This document shows, piece after piece, positions 59,201 through 64,000 of a stretch of 64,000 nucleotides of DNA (its first letter is position 1; each line of letters starts with the position of its first letter). A program made the translations under genes and the position numbers. The notes under the pieces were generated by a model. It was not told where the DNA came from. It saw only the letters and a list, made by a program, of their open reading frames with translations, and did not search any database. Source of the DNA: Lophius americanus (Eukaryota; Chordata; Actinopteri; Lophiiformes; Lophiidae). The DNA is taken from the NCBI GenBank assembly GCA_037951165.1, contig JBBDHG010000028.1, forward strand, positions 8,303,001 to 8,367,000. The letters run 5' to 3'.

Positions 59201-59358
59201 ACCAAAGGACTTGAGGATGGTCTGATGTGTTTCACGTAACTCCGTGCCATCCTTGTACCAATGTATGTCCATTTCTTCTTTTTCCACTTCAGCACAAAAG
59301 GCGGCATTTTCTCCTTCTAATACATCCACTTTTCTTGGTAGCTTCCGCAGGATTGTTC
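24417..59358 (-). CDS. obsl1: Obscurin-like protein 1-like giant Ig protein (gene-level entry, 35 exons, 5' end outside window)
   Basis: Thirty-five exons were placed by open frame, AG acceptor, GT donor and phase; together they hold about 3,630 codons. Almost every exon is a symmetric phase 1-1 unit of 261-279 bases encoding one I-set Ig domain (B-strand Cys, WYKDG around the C strand, SGxYxC-xxDD on the F strand, VDVKG end). One FN3 domain is the second exon seen, as in OBSL1 and obscurin, where an FN3 follows the first few Ig domains. Two late Ig domains are each split over two exons. No kinase, RhoGEF or PH domain was found, which favours OBSL1 over obscurin, and CTDSP1 shares the human 2q35 neighbourhood with OBSL1. 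OBSL1 is a cytoskeletal adaptor that binds titin and myomesin at the sarcomeric M-band and joins the 3M complex with CUL7 and CCDC8. Human OBSL1 has about 20 Ig domains; 29 are seen here even without the N-terminal ones. The insertion at 51767-54376 is not known to me in any family member. The gene continues past the right edge. Confidence 0.8.
24535..24804 (-). CDS. obsl1: Last Ig domain exon
   Basis: Ninety codons, phase 1-1, acceptor ttgctcag, donor A|GTAAGT. FECEV on the B strand and VEFTCGKAKS on the F strand; the usual WYKDG is VWSLNE. Ends HLWVLS instead of VDVKG. Confidence 0.85.
24805..26529 (-). other. Intron with AT microsatellite
   Basis: No exon found. Pyrimidine-rich at about 25670-26040 and a TA dinucleotide array at 26172-26235. 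Confidence 0.6.
26172..26235. repeat. TA dinucleotide microsatellite
   Basis: About 64 bases of uninterrupted TA alternation in an intron of the obscurin-like gene. Confidence 0.95.
26530..26796 (-). CDS. obsl1: Ig domain exon
   Basis: Eighty-nine codons, phase 1-1, donor G|GTAAGA. LDCTV, IRWFKGN, DDGTYSVQVGD and ARLTVDG. The F-strand Cys is Val (YSVQ), while a Cys appears on the G strand (YTCSARL). Confidence 0.9.
26797..28306 (-). other. Intron with inverted repeat
   Basis: No exon seen. A perfect 15-base inverted repeat with an eight-base loop occupies 27490-27527. Confidence 0.55.
28307..28411 (-). CDS. obsl1: Ig domain, second half
   Basis: Thirty-five codons, phase 1-1, acceptor cctcttccag. 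Reads GTKHFLLMCNVRAEDSGEIK then FVGRHVES and AYLEVE, the E to G strands. It completes the Ig begun in the next exon upstream. Confidence 0.88.
28608..28769 (-). CDS. obsl1: Ig domain, first half
   Basis: Fifty-four codons, phase 1-1. FVCELSVEEVPGEWYKNG, then IKIRQE at the donor GAAG|GTAAG. The split inside one Ig domain is also seen in the 3' part of mammalian OBSL1 and obscurin genes. Confidence 0.9.
28770..29766 (-). other. Intron, nothing recognised
   Basis: About 1 kb without exon or repeat that I could identify. Confidence 0.5.
29767..29920 (-). CDS. obsl1: Ig domain, second half
   Basis: Phase 0 in, phase 1 out; acceptor tcttttcag, donor G|GTAAAG. Starts SGVEMKPNKDM and carries HVSDSGIYTCDTGD and SVEVYG. 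Joins the exon at 30543-30655 to give VKWRK-SGVEMK. Confidence 0.9.
30300..30468. repeat. GGTAG-type minisatellite
   Basis: Imperfect runs of TAGGTAGGG and related units across about 170 bases in an intron. Confidence 0.85.
30543..30655 (-). CDS. obsl1: Ig domain, first half
   Basis: Phase 1 in, phase 0 out; 113 bases. EPLVTIIRKLEDKKFPDG, ISLECELSRHNVDVKWRK, then AAAG|GTATTG. Confidence 0.9.
30656..32964 (-). other. Intron with LINE remnant
   Basis: About 2.3 kb without exon. Holds the reverse-transcriptase remnant at 31293-31570 and, near 32495-32620, a stretch (AATCCCCAAAGGAAATTAT) resembling a LINE 3' end in reverse orientation. Confidence 0.55.
31293..31570 (+). mobile_element. Degenerate LINE reverse-transcriptase fragment
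   Basis: Conceptual reading gives QVEENLERWR, a stop, then TLERRGMKVIRSETEYTCVN and GTVRMQGVEV, a phrase typical of the C-terminal part of fish non-LTR reverse transcriptases. Broken by a stop codon at about 31325 and shorter lesions later. Lies antisense in an intron. Confidence 0.7.
32965..33231 (-). CDS. obsl1: Ig domain exon
   Basis: Eighty-nine codons, phase 1-1. FEVELSHPHVTGTWMRNG and IEDTGSFMFCVENL. The B-strand Cys is Val. Confidence 0.92.
33232..34358 (-). other. Intron, AT-rich
   Basis: No exon. About 33830-33900 contains text like fish hAT MITE ends (AAAGTAAAAGTATG, ACTTAAGTATATTTT). Confidence 0.45.
34359..34625 (-). CDS. obsl1: Ig domain exon
   Basis: Eighty-nine codons, phase 1-1, donor C|GTGAGT. 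LEVEVNLDSGEVQWMRQG and DRGTYSCETLHD. The B-strand Cys is Val. Confidence 0.92.
34626..36265 (-). other. Intron with short MITE copy
   Basis: About 1.6 kb without exon; contains the TA-flanked inverted-repeat element at 35519-35765. Confidence 0.55.
35519..35765. mobile_element. TA-flanked MITE, short copy
   Basis: Starts TATCCCCGAAAAGTC at 35519 and ends CATTTTTGGGGGATA at 35765, an imperfect inverted repeat of the start. Internal phrases (GAGGAGATATAT, TATTTTATTCTAATAGTTCAT) recur in the longer copy at 41600-42128. Confidence 0.65.
36266..36535 (-). CDS. obsl1: Ig domain exon without F-strand Cys
   Basis: Ninety codons, phase 1-1. FKCVLSPEDTQLTWHLNG is normal, but the F strand reads SDSSTVTADAEG, without YxC, so the disulfide-type core pair is lost. 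Confidence 0.9.
36618..36884 (-). CDS. obsl1: Ig domain exon
   Basis: Eighty-nine codons, phase 1-1, acceptor ttcacttag. LRCEVTKPKGDVQWLKDG and EDSGDYICESTDD. The intron to the next exon is only 82 bases. Confidence 0.94.
36981..37250 (-). CDS. obsl1: Ig domain exon
   Basis: Ninety codons, phase 1-1. LCAIVCRERANVRWLKDG and SDSGEYVCDVNTD, ending SLLVKG. Confidence 0.94.
37338..37613 (-). CDS. obsl1: Ig domain exon
   Basis: Ninety-two codons, phase 1-1. Begins EPPVQIIG; LECEVSRPSATVQWLRNG and LDSGKYVCDAVDD. Confidence 0.95.
37696..37971 (-). CDS. obsl1: Ig domain exon
   Basis: Ninety-two codons, phase 1-1. Begins ELPVKILGKD; LVCELSRSNGSVSWYKDN and EDSGEYTCDAVDD, close to its neighbour at 37338. 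Confidence 0.95.
38190..38500. repeat. Imperfect TAG/TAA trinucleotide array 1
   Basis: About 300 bases of TAG, TAA and TGG triplets, mostly AGTAGT and AATAGT. Open frames across it encode only Ser/Asn or Val/Ile runs and are artefacts. Confidence 0.9.
38605..38795. repeat. Imperfect TAG/TAA trinucleotide array 2
   Basis: A second array of the same triplets about 100 bases after the first, with the same + strand reading. Confidence 0.9.
39062..39337 (-). CDS. obsl1: Ig domain exon
   Basis: Ninety-two codons, phase 1-1; begins EPPVRFIRPRKM. LDCEVSRSNAEVTWKKNG and EDAGQYVCDAKDD. The exon starts upstream of its first Met. Confidence 0.94.
39420..39695 (-). CDS. obsl1: Ig domain exon
   Basis: Ninety-two codons, phase 1-1. 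Begins EPPVRIVSPSQ; LSCEISRPNALVRWYRDG and RDSAEYVCDTADD. Confidence 0.95.
39696..41241 (-). other. Intron with LINE remnant bracketed by direct repeats
   Basis: Contains the reverse-transcriptase fragment at about 40170-40870 and the 95-base direct repeats at 40329-40423 and 40879-40973. No exon. Confidence 0.6.
40170..40870 (+). mobile_element. Degenerate RTE/Rex3-type LINE fragment
   Basis: Successive frames read MDRILRPSQGLESILFGEHR, LLLFADDVALL (the catalytic FADD box), EFKYLGFLSSSEAKTDRKMD, SASSAVMRVLYQSIVMKRKL and MSFLQRLSGLRIRGKVQN, matching the order of palm, thumb and C-terminal phrases of fish RTE/Rex3-like elements. Frameshifts, stops and an internal hairpin at 40740-40777 show that it is dead. 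Confidence 0.75.
41242..41514 (-). CDS. obsl1: Ig domain exon
   Basis: Ninety-one codons, phase 1-1. Begins EPPVKIIYPKED; LSCELSRPNGLVSWYKDG and EDSGEYVCDTAHD, ending LNITG. Confidence 0.95.
41600..42128. mobile_element. TA-flanked MITE, long copy
   Basis: TA at 41600-41601, then TCCCCGAAAAGTC (41602-41614); the exact reverse complement GACTTTTCGGGGA at 42114-42126, then TA at 42127-42128. Perfect 13-base inverted termini and a TA on each side fit a Tc1/mariner-type non-autonomous element. It fills most of a 653-base intron. Confidence 0.8.
42168..42443 (-). CDS. obsl1: Ig domain exon
   Basis: Ninety-two codons, phase 1-1. Begins ASPVTFAHIPEEE; LSCEVSRSDGVVQWYKDG and SDSGMYTCRAGD. The MITE end lies 40 bases past this exon's donor. 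Confidence 0.95.
42444..42895 (-). other. Intron, nothing recognised
   Basis: About 450 bases, AT-rich, with a short TTA run near 42527-42543. Confidence 0.55.
42896..43159 (-). CDS. obsl1: Ig domain exon
   Basis: Eighty-eight codons, phase 1-1, acceptor tgattctcag, donor G|GTGATA. Read on the - strand without stop: GIPIKLHCEISDFKNQTCWY, EDGINIMPKS, SGEYSCKTDDDSD, EEEVKG. Both core Cys and the Trp are kept, with an extra Cys just before the Trp. It is easy to miss because it lacks an early Met. Confidence 0.92.
43160..45535 (-). other. Intron with Tc1 fossil
   Basis: About 2.4 kb; no further Ig exon found. Contains the transposon remnant at 43247-43750. Confidence 0.55.
43247..43750 (+). 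mobile_element. Tc1-like transposon fossil
   Basis: At 43375-43494 a frame reads LKPLEILWSNLKRALHSHKP followed by LNVAVQKLKRRPEF, the C-terminal block of Tc1 transposases (NPIENLW-type) just after the last catalytic residue. GTGCTGTGAAAAAG at 43247 and TGACAGCACTGTAG ending at 43750 look like decayed inverted termini. About 500 bases remain, so most of the transposase is gone. Confidence 0.65.
45536..45811 (-). CDS. obsl1: Ig domain exon
   Basis: Ninety-two codons, phase 1-1. Begins THVRFSALPEVTRNK; LQCDVSEPTAQVYWHKDG and RHTGIYSCEAADD, ending VDVAG. Confidence 0.95.
45905..46180 (-). CDS. obsl1: Ig domain exon
   Basis: Ninety-two codons, phase 1-1. LQCEVSDPVAQVSWFKDE and SDSGLYSCGLTDD, ending VDVKG. 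The intron to the next exon is only 93 bases. Confidence 0.95.
46309..46587 (-). CDS. obsl1: Ig domain exon
   Basis: Ninety-three codons, phase 1-1. Begins LPVKFSYLGESDRNK; LSCELSHDPSTHVDWYKDE and HGGSYECSTSDD, ending VDVTG. Confidence 0.95.
46588..47349 (-). other. Intron, nothing recognised
   Basis: About 760 bases without exon. A GT/TG-poor stretch near 46990-47070 repeats CCAAAACC units. Confidence 0.5.
47350..47625 (-). CDS. obsl1: Ig domain exon
   Basis: Ninety-two codons, phase 1-1. Begins PSLTFSALSEADQRK; LQCELSNSMGQVNWYKDG and HSGIYRCESKHD, ending VEVKG. Confidence 0.94.
48989..50497. mobile_element. TTAA-flanked non-autonomous element with a nested repeat
   Basis: TTAA at 48989-48992 is followed by AGGTCCAGTGTGTAAAATTT; AAATTTTACACACTGTACCT at 50474-50493 is followed by TTAA. 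The 20-base termini match with one mismatch. A TTAA target is the mark of piggyBac-type elements, and similar termini are common in fish MITEs. The inside carries a second element at 49029-50030. Confidence 0.75.
49029..50030. mobile_element. Inner repeat with AGGGCTGGG ends
   Basis: AGGGCTGGG at 49029-49037 and CCCAGCCCT at 50022-50030 are perfect inverted ends, and the 49095-49400 part is an inverted relative of 15900-16205. No target-site duplication is clear. The class is undetermined (hAT-like is possible). Confidence 0.5.
51043..51318 (-). CDS. obsl1: Ig domain exon
   Basis: Ninety-two codons, phase 1-1. Begins SPVRIIRLCEAEKNK; LRCEISDPNAQVTWYKDG and HAGNYSCKTTDD, ending VDVKG. First normal Ig after the giant exon. 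Confidence 0.95.
51319..51766 (-). other. Intron, nothing recognised
   Basis: About 450 bases between the giant exon and the next Ig exon. Confidence 0.6.
51767..54376 (-). CDS. obsl1: Giant repeat exon (870 codons) of the obscurin-like gene
   Basis: A single open frame of 2,610 bases with acceptor gcttatag at 54377-54384, donor GAAG|GTGATT at 51765-51767 and phase 1-1, the same symmetry as the Ig exons around it. Residues about 1-225 are polar and non-repetitive. About 39 tandem 14-residue units follow (roughly 52050-53690), with the consensus VQSxEPIxPSxTAS; four adjacent units near 52560-52740 are nearly identical (VQSIEPIIPSNTAS). The tail is a looser continuation. No Ig, FN3, kinase, membrane or coiled-coil segment is visible; the protein is rich in Ser, Thr, Pro and Gln and looks disordered. 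The first codons (TSPRLSSDKERK) and last (NKVAVEG) resemble an Ig exon's edges, so the exon may be an Ig exon whose middle was replaced by repeat growth. Function unknown. Inclusion in the mRNA is inferred from frame and splice sites. Confidence 0.88.
52050..53690 (-). repeat. 42-base coding tandem repeat array
   Basis: About 39 head-to-tail copies of a 42-base unit inside the giant exon, each 14 codons, so length changes keep the frame. Copies diverge toward both ends and are most alike at about 52530-52740, suggesting recent unequal exchange in the centre. Confidence 0.93.
54377..55024 (-). other. Intron upstream of the giant exon
   Basis: About 650 bases, no exon or repeat identified. Confidence 0.6.
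55025..55099 (-). CDS. obsl1: 25-codon Ig remnant mini-exon
   Basis: Seventy-five bases, phase 1-1, acceptor gtccaaacag, donor CAAG|GTGATT. Reads EQRHYGDEIDEIADASAQYS then VDVQG, which aligns with the F-G end of the neighbouring Ig domains but lacks the core Cys. Probably what is left of a shrunken Ig exon. Use in mRNA is not proven. Confidence 0.6.
55204..55476 (-). CDS. obsl1: Degenerate Ig domain exon
   Basis: Ninety-one codons, phase 1-1, no stop. ACWYKDGTQIYP and FGCEIFEDA are kept, but the B strand reads VQQFELSD without Cys, and the E strand (VPFQSHDLPGNGEF) is altered. The fold may be weakened, yet the frame and splice sites are intact. Confidence 0.85.
55636..55902 (-). CDS. obsl1: Degenerate Ig domain exon without core Trp
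   Basis: Eighty-nine codons, phase 1-1, no stop. LCETSDPAFQVSRHMDQ has Arg-His where neighbours have Trp-Tyr; NSGTYYCATAEDV keeps the F-strand Cys. It ends EKHPG, not VDVKG. Confidence 0.85.
56180..56455 (-). CDS. obsl1: Ig domain exon
   Basis: Ninety-two codons, phase 1-1. LECEVADSTVPVSWYKDG and HSGLYSCETSDD, ending VDIKG. Confidence 0.95.
56748..57023 (-). CDS. obsl1: Ig domain exon
   Basis: Ninety-two codons, phase 1-1. Begins PLVKFSAIPEAMRTK; LQCAVSDPEAHVCWYKDE and HSGVYRCTTQDD, ending VAIKG. Confidence 0.95.
57263..57538 (-). CDS. obsl1: Ig domain exon
   Basis: Ninety-two codons, phase 1-1. Begins PPVRFSAIPDAVRN; FGCELSDPSAQVQWYKDG and HSGFYCCKTRGD, ending VDVKG. Confidence 0.95.
57711..57986 (-). 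CDS. obsl1: Ig domain exon
   Basis: Ninety-two codons, phase 1-1. Begins PLVKFSPLSEMDRNK; LYCELSDPAAPVHWYKNG and HSGVYCCDAIDD, ending VEVEG. Confidence 0.95.
58130..58237 (+). mobile_element. LINE 3' tail with TTATC microsatellite
   Basis: TTTCCCCATTGTGGGACTAA, then TAAAGG and five TTATC-type units, is the usual 3' end of fish L2/Rex-like LINEs. Only the tail is present. Confidence 0.75.
58323..58589 (-). CDS. obsl1: Ig domain exon after FN3
   Basis: Eighty-nine codons, phase 1-1. PVARIQAPLQDALVPEG, LFIIELSASVIGTWFLNG and NGAEITFIAYG; neither core Cys is present, as in some obscurin-family Ig domains next to FN3. Confidence 0.92.
58675..58986 (-). CDS. obsl1: FN3 domain exon
   Basis: One hundred and four codons, phase 1-1. 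CPVGVQINTERANAALLSW, PPSGYVLERQEVG and CEADYRFRICSLNKYGKSN show the Trp, Tyr and YRFRICxxNxxG marks of a fibronectin type III domain. It is the only FN3 seen, and its place before the long Ig array is that of OBSL1 and obscurin. Confidence 0.94.
59098..59358 (-). CDS. obsl1: Ig domain exon before FN3 (first exon of the gene in the window)
   Basis: Eighty-seven codons, phase 1-1, acceptor atctccatgcag. TILRKLPRKVDVLEGENA, FCAEVEKEEMDIHWYKDG and DSGLVTFLVGRSK. The F-strand Cys is lacking. The phase-1 acceptor means that upstream exons with earlier Ig domains lie beyond 64000, since none was found to the right. Confidence 0.93.
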
Positions 59359-61850
59359 CTGCATGGAGATACCTTGAAAGTCAGTGATTGGTATTGATTT
59401 GATCAGACACATCACCAAAGTATGTAATTGCCCATCATAACTGACATTTTCCTGATCAAGAAATAAGCTGTCAAAGGTTTCCAAAACAAGGCCAACGCTA
59501 TCATCCCCAACAGCAAGGGTATATACATGAAAAGTCTTCATCCCCTTTTGTTGTACAATTAATCCCCCTTTTTGAACTCCTCAAATTAAATGTGAAGTTT
59601 TGTCTAAAAAGAAGAAAATGAAATTAAAAAAAGCGTTTTTTTGTAAAAAGCTCCCCCTAGTGCATAAAATATGATCTATTGAGGTAAAACATAGATATCA
59701 AGATAAAGTTCACACTCTTGTTGAAAATATACAACCGACCTTTCCCAAAATCAATTTAGTTGTTCCTCGCACTAAAGATTTTGGGGGTATAACATTTTAA
59801 AATGAAAGTTGAAGCAGTGATGAAGGGCCCTCGATCTCCGCCGCCATTCGGGGCGTGCGAAAACTCCAACCAGTGCGATCATTGAAACCCGTCCAGTGCT
59901 CCAGAAGGACGCCGCAGCGTAAATCTGTCAAAGTTCCAATCACGATATTCGATGGAGCATAACTTCCTGTTTAAGGCAGTTGGCGCTGAATATTGTCTGA
60001 TGGGCATTTTGGGGTCGGGTCTTTGATACAGCCTGCAAAGTTTGGGACGGATTTGATAACAGAGAGTATAGTTTTGAGGTCACGGATTAAATGGCGAGTT
60101 CTACTTAGCCTTGGCCACACCTCCCATGTCACGGATAAACCTTTGTTTGCTTTCCAATTTCTTTGCCTGGCGATTGTTTTCACAAAATGTGATGTTCATC
60201 AGGTTAATGATCAATGAATTCACACTTCCTGGTTGCCAACCGGTACGACAGAATATTTTCACATAGGTATCTTCAGGGCGGGTCTTTGATCCAACATGTG
60301 AAGTTTGGGACATATAGGACAATGAACAGCGTCACTTTTTAGCACACTGGTTAAATGGCGAGTTTTATGGCGCCATGGCCACGCCTTCCAAGTTATGGAT
60401 GAAGCTTTGATCATTGTTTGTATGTAGTAACTGTTTCAAATGACTTGTCTAATTGGCCAGCAGTTATGATTACTTAGCTGTGGCTATTTGGTCAGTGGTC
60501 ATGTTTTATCTACAAGTCATGATGTCATAGCCGAGGTAATGAAGCAAGTGATTATAATCATTTGGCAGAGTGGCCAGTGTTTGTGGGATTACATGGCATT
60601 ATAATCTAGTTGGTGGACATGGATGGATGTATGGTTGTATGGATGTATGTATGGATTCATTTATTCCACGGATTACCCCCTGTAACTGCTGGAGGTGAGT
60701 GAGAAGCCCCTCCCTTCCCTTTCTGTCTACGAAAGTTACGCGCAAAGGAACCTAGACCTTTGCATGAGGTTGTGTAGGAGGATGGATGGATGGAAAAATG
60801 GAAGGATGGATGTATTCCACGGATTACCCCTTTAACTGCTCCTGAAGGAGGTGAGTGATCAGCCCCTCCCCTCCCTTTCTCATAGCTCCCACAGGTGCTA
60901 CAGAGCTGTCTCTCCCCCTAACTGCAGCCTTTCTGGGTCAGAGCTGTGAGGGAAAGGTCCACACCAGTAAGGTTACAGCTCACACCGTAGGTCCTATTCC
61001 GGAAACAATGGTACTAGATCGACCACAAGAGTTGGTTCTACGCAGTGATCTACGTTTTTTCCAGATTAAGTGAAAAAATAATACCTTTTGAGCGAGTTGA
61101 AAATACATATCGTTTAGATCTAACCAAAGAAAGTGGAAGGGATTTTTCCCCAGGGGGTATACTTATCCACCTTGAGAGTTTTGGTGGAGATTGTCCTACG
61201 TACAGTGGAGTTATGACGATCTACAGTTTTGTGCCGAGTCAAACAATTATTCAAACACGAACATCCTTCGCAACAATGGATGTCCAAGTTGTTGTTTATA
61301 GCCTTGAGGTTTGTAAAACATGACATTTATTGGTACCGCTAGGTTGCGCTATGACAAAAACTGATTTTTTTTTACGATAGGCCTCTTCAAGGCCAGACTC
61401 TAATCCTAACTGTGAAATTTTGGGCAGATTGGACAATAGATGGCCAAGTAATTGACTTCGGTAGGTTCTCCATAAGCACCACCCTTTTTCGACCAGAACC
61501 GTTTAACGAAAACTCAATTTTCCAAATATCATTGAGTCATTATGACCTGTAGTTGTCACAAAAAATTTTTCAAGTCGATCAGCTCAAAGCTGTAGGAAAA
61601 GTTCAATCAAACAAAACAGAGAACAACGTCAAAAAACGCCTCTGTAGCGCTGATTCAAGTCAAAATTTTTGTTTGGCACAACACCAACAGACTTTTTGGT
61701 AGATTGGGATCCGATAAATATGAGTACTTAGTTACATGTTTCTAGGTGAAAATAACCCATATGGGGAGGGTCTTGTGAAAATTTCTACGGGGCGCTTTCC
61801 TGAGTCTTCGGGGAGGACATAGCCGCCAAAGTGGCGGTTCGTTTGGTGGC
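59359..61850. repeat. Composite of dispersed repeats with internal duplications
   Basis: Segments near 59960-60140 and 60225-60420 are related (GGGCGGGTCTTTGAT, AAGTTTGGGAC, TTAAATGGCGAGTT, TGGCCAC). Segments near 60645-60725 and 60810-60895 are close direct repeats (TATTCCACGGATTACCCC, CAGCCCCTCCC). GGATGGATG runs lie at 60610-60660 and 60780-60815. About 61370-61850 has further phrases of fish dispersed repeats. No coding exon seen. Confidence 0.6.
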
Positions 61851-62029
61851 CTAATTCCTTGAAGAACAATAGGGTCCTCGCACTGTTAGTTCTCGGCCCC
61901 CAATTATCCATTACAGGATCTTTAATTTATCATGTTAAAACAAATGATCTGATGGAGGATAAGAAGCAGCAGGCTGTGATTGAGAAGTATGGAAAGCTTT
62001 TGACTGAATTGACCATTTCTTACTTCTCC
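61851..62029. other. Unassigned, next to LINE
   Basis: No feature recognised apart from a short frame; may belong to the LINE that follows. Confidence 0.35.
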
Positions 62030-62697
62030 AGAAATGTGAACATTATGGTGTAAGAGGTGTTGCAAAACAGCGTTTAAGTAGTTATTTAAATAACAGGTTT
62101 CAATTTGTTAAAATTAAAAAATCATATGTTACCATTATTAAACACAGTTGAAGGGGAATTGATAATCCTTTAAAAAAAAAAGGATTCATGTTAATGAGTT
62201 ATCTCTAAAATAAAATAAAACCAAATTTATGGTGTTCGTGGCTTCAGGGCCAATTGTGACATAACATAGAAATTAAAAGGTGTTGAAATTGAAAGGGAGT
62301 TTCTAATTTTTAGGCATGATTATAGACCATAAACTATGTTGGAAGCCACATATAAAATATATTTAAAAAAAGAACTTTCCAAATCTGTGGCTGATATTTA
62401 TAAAAAAAGGGATATTGAGTAATAAGTGTCTGCATGTACTGTACTGTTCACTGGTGACACCGTATCTGTCATACTTTGGGGAAATGCATATAAAACATAT
62501 ATAGACCCAATAATTAAACTTCATAAGAATAATTAATAAAGCTGGTTATCACAAATAGCTTCTCGCACCTCAAAATGTAAAAATTTTGTGTACTTAAAAC
62601 ATTTCTGAACAAAAGCCTTCCTCTTTGTTTTCAAAAAAAATATTCAAATTAAGAGAAAGTAATTATGATTTAAGAGGGTTATTTATTTTTGAAACAG
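62030..62697 (+). mobile_element. LINE A, left part (interrupted)
   Basis: Broken frames give phrases of a non-LTR reverse transcriptase in order: VRGVAKQRLSSYLNNRFQFV, FLGMIIDHKLCWKPHI, LVTPYLSYFG and FKLRESNYDLRG. Many stops. Its continuation is at 63701. Confidence 0.7.
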
Positions 62698-63700
62698 GTA
62701 AAGATCGGGTCCCACATCTTCTCAAATCGCCCACCCAGATTTGACCCTCACCAGTTCGCCTACAGAGCTTACAGGTCCACGGAAGACACTATAGCCACAG
62801 CTCTCCGCTTTGCTCTGCCCCCATCTGGAGCAGCAGGGGACCTACGTGTGGCTGCTCTTTGTGGACTTCTAGCATTCACTACCATCCTCCCCAACAGACT
62901 GCTGACCACAGTATCAGACATGGGATTATCCCACTCTGCCAATGTATCAAGGTCTTCCTGTGTGTTCGTGTAAAGGTAGGCACCAACATTTCCTCAGCCC
63001 ATAGCCTCAACACCGACTCCCCTCAGGGCTGTGTGCTGAGCCCCCTACTTTACTCCCTCTACACCTATGATTGCATCACCGCCCACTCCAGCAACCGTAT
63101 CATAAAGTTTGCTGATGAAACTACTGCGGTTGGGCATATCTCTGGGGGGGATGAGTCTGTGTAACGGGAAGAGGTGGAGCAGCTGTCAGTGTACAGGGAA
63201 CAACCTGGCCCTGAACACTGCCAACACCAAGGAGCTGATCATAGACTACACGAGGAAAAGAACAGACATTTAGGCTCCGTTCATCGTTGAGGACTGGAAG
63301 GTATATAGAGTCCTCAGGGACCCATCCAATAACGGACACTCTCTTTTTGAACTGCTGCTCTCGGGCAGATGCTTCTGTACACTGAGTGTACGGACCAACA
63401 GACAAAAGAACAGTTTTTATGCCAGAGCCATTAATGCACTAAACACAGCAAAAACTTCATAATTTCTTATATATATTCACTAGGCAATAAGACGCAATCG
63501 TGCAATACCTGCAGAATGTGACTTTTTGTGTGGGGCGGGTGTTTATTTTTTACTTCCTCACGCTTTTTCTTTTTTTTAAGATGTATCATTTATTATTTAT
63601 TGTTTATTTGCACCTTCAAATAATTGCACCTTAATTTCGATGTACTTGTACTATGACAATAAACAAATTTTATTGTATTCTATTCTATTCTATTCTATCC
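62698..63700 (+). mobile_element. LINE B inserted into LINE A
   Basis: Frames read FDPHQFAYRAYRSTEDTIAT, then SPQGCVLSPLLYSLYTYD and IIKFADETTAVGHI, the fingers and palm of an L2/Rex-like reverse transcriptase. The usual FADD reads FADE. It ends with AATAAA and ATTCT units at 63667-63698, the typical 3' microsatellite tail. Frameshifts and large deletions make it inactive. Confidence 0.8.
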
Positions 63701-64000
63701 TTTTCTAAGTGAGAACCAATGTCAAATACAGATGTGTTTCAATTTTTGGGGTAAACTATGGAACGGACTGAATGATGAGTTGAAATTCTCGCTCGCTCTT
63801 TAGTTTCAAAAAGGTGTTTAAATGTAAAATGAAGGGGGATTATAATGTAAAGTGATTAGATTGTTAAATATTTGAGGATTTTATATTCTATTGGATAATT
63901 AGTATGTACAATAGATGTAATTATGTATTATTTTTCCTCAGTGACTTTTTATGGTATAGGATAGGCGAAGAGAAGCCTTGGGCTTCGGTCTATTCCTTTA
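63701..64000 (+). mobile_element. LINE A, right part
   Basis: Resumes with RTNVKYRCVS and KLWNGLNDELK, the phrase that should directly follow the left part in this LINE class. Runs to or near the window edge. Confidence 0.65.

Noticed and set aside
24417..59358. Assignment to obscurin (OBSCN) instead of obsl1
   Set aside because: No IQ, SH3, RhoGEF, PH or kinase exon was found before the proposed end, and the ctdsp1 neighbour fits the OBSL1 locus. It stays possible if the terminal exon is misplaced.
59317..59541. A possible further 5' exon of the obscurin-like gene
   Set aside because: The frame shows no Ig or FN3 motif, and the first recognised exon begins at a clear phase-1 acceptor at 59358.
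1..64000. tRNA or rRNA genes and operon-like prokaryotic features
   Set aside because: None was recognised; the window is vertebrate-like with introns and transposon remains.

Overview
The window looks like chromosomal DNA of a teleost fish. It is AT-rich, has split vertebrate-type genes, and its introns carry fish-type transposon remains (Rex/L2-like and RTE-like LINE pieces, a Tc1 fossil, TTAA- and TA-flanked MITEs). There are two protein genes pointing toward each other, and one microRNA. Gene names rest on protein recognition and on human 2q35 carrying both CTDSP1 and OBSL1; no search was run.

Left part (about 0.6-14.5 kb, + strand): a CTD small phosphatase gene, best matched to CTDSP1. 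Five phase-0 exons (5556-13811) encode the complete SCP/FCP1-type phosphatase domain (188 residues) with the DLDET catalytic motif. Upstream, a single exon (582-3059) encodes 826 residues of acidic, Cys-rich, largely disordered-looking protein. It ends at an in-frame phase-0 donor, so it can be spliced directly onto the phosphatase. A near-perfect miR-26a hairpin lies in the intron between phosphatase exons 2 and 3, the host position known for the miR-26/CTDSP family.

Middle (about 14.5-24.4 kb): no convincing gene. It holds the ctdsp1 3' UTR, inverted repeats, dispersed repeats and a GT-rich stretch of unknown nature.

Right part (about 24.4-59.4 kb, - strand): an obscurin-like gene, probably obsl1. 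I resolved 35 exons, nearly all phase 1-1: 29 Ig domains (27 typical and 2 degenerate), one FN3 domain, a 25-codon Ig remnant, a short terminal exon and one very large exon. That large exon (51767-54376, exactly 870 codons, phase 1-1) contains about 39 tandem copies of a 14-residue unit and no Ig fold. It sits right after the degenerate Ig exons and is the most unusual object in the window. The N-terminal Ig domains must lie beyond the right edge.

Far right (59.4-64 kb): dispersed repeats, internal tandem duplications, and one LINE inserted into another. Both genes have ordinary vertebrate cores with very large added exons of low-complexity protein.
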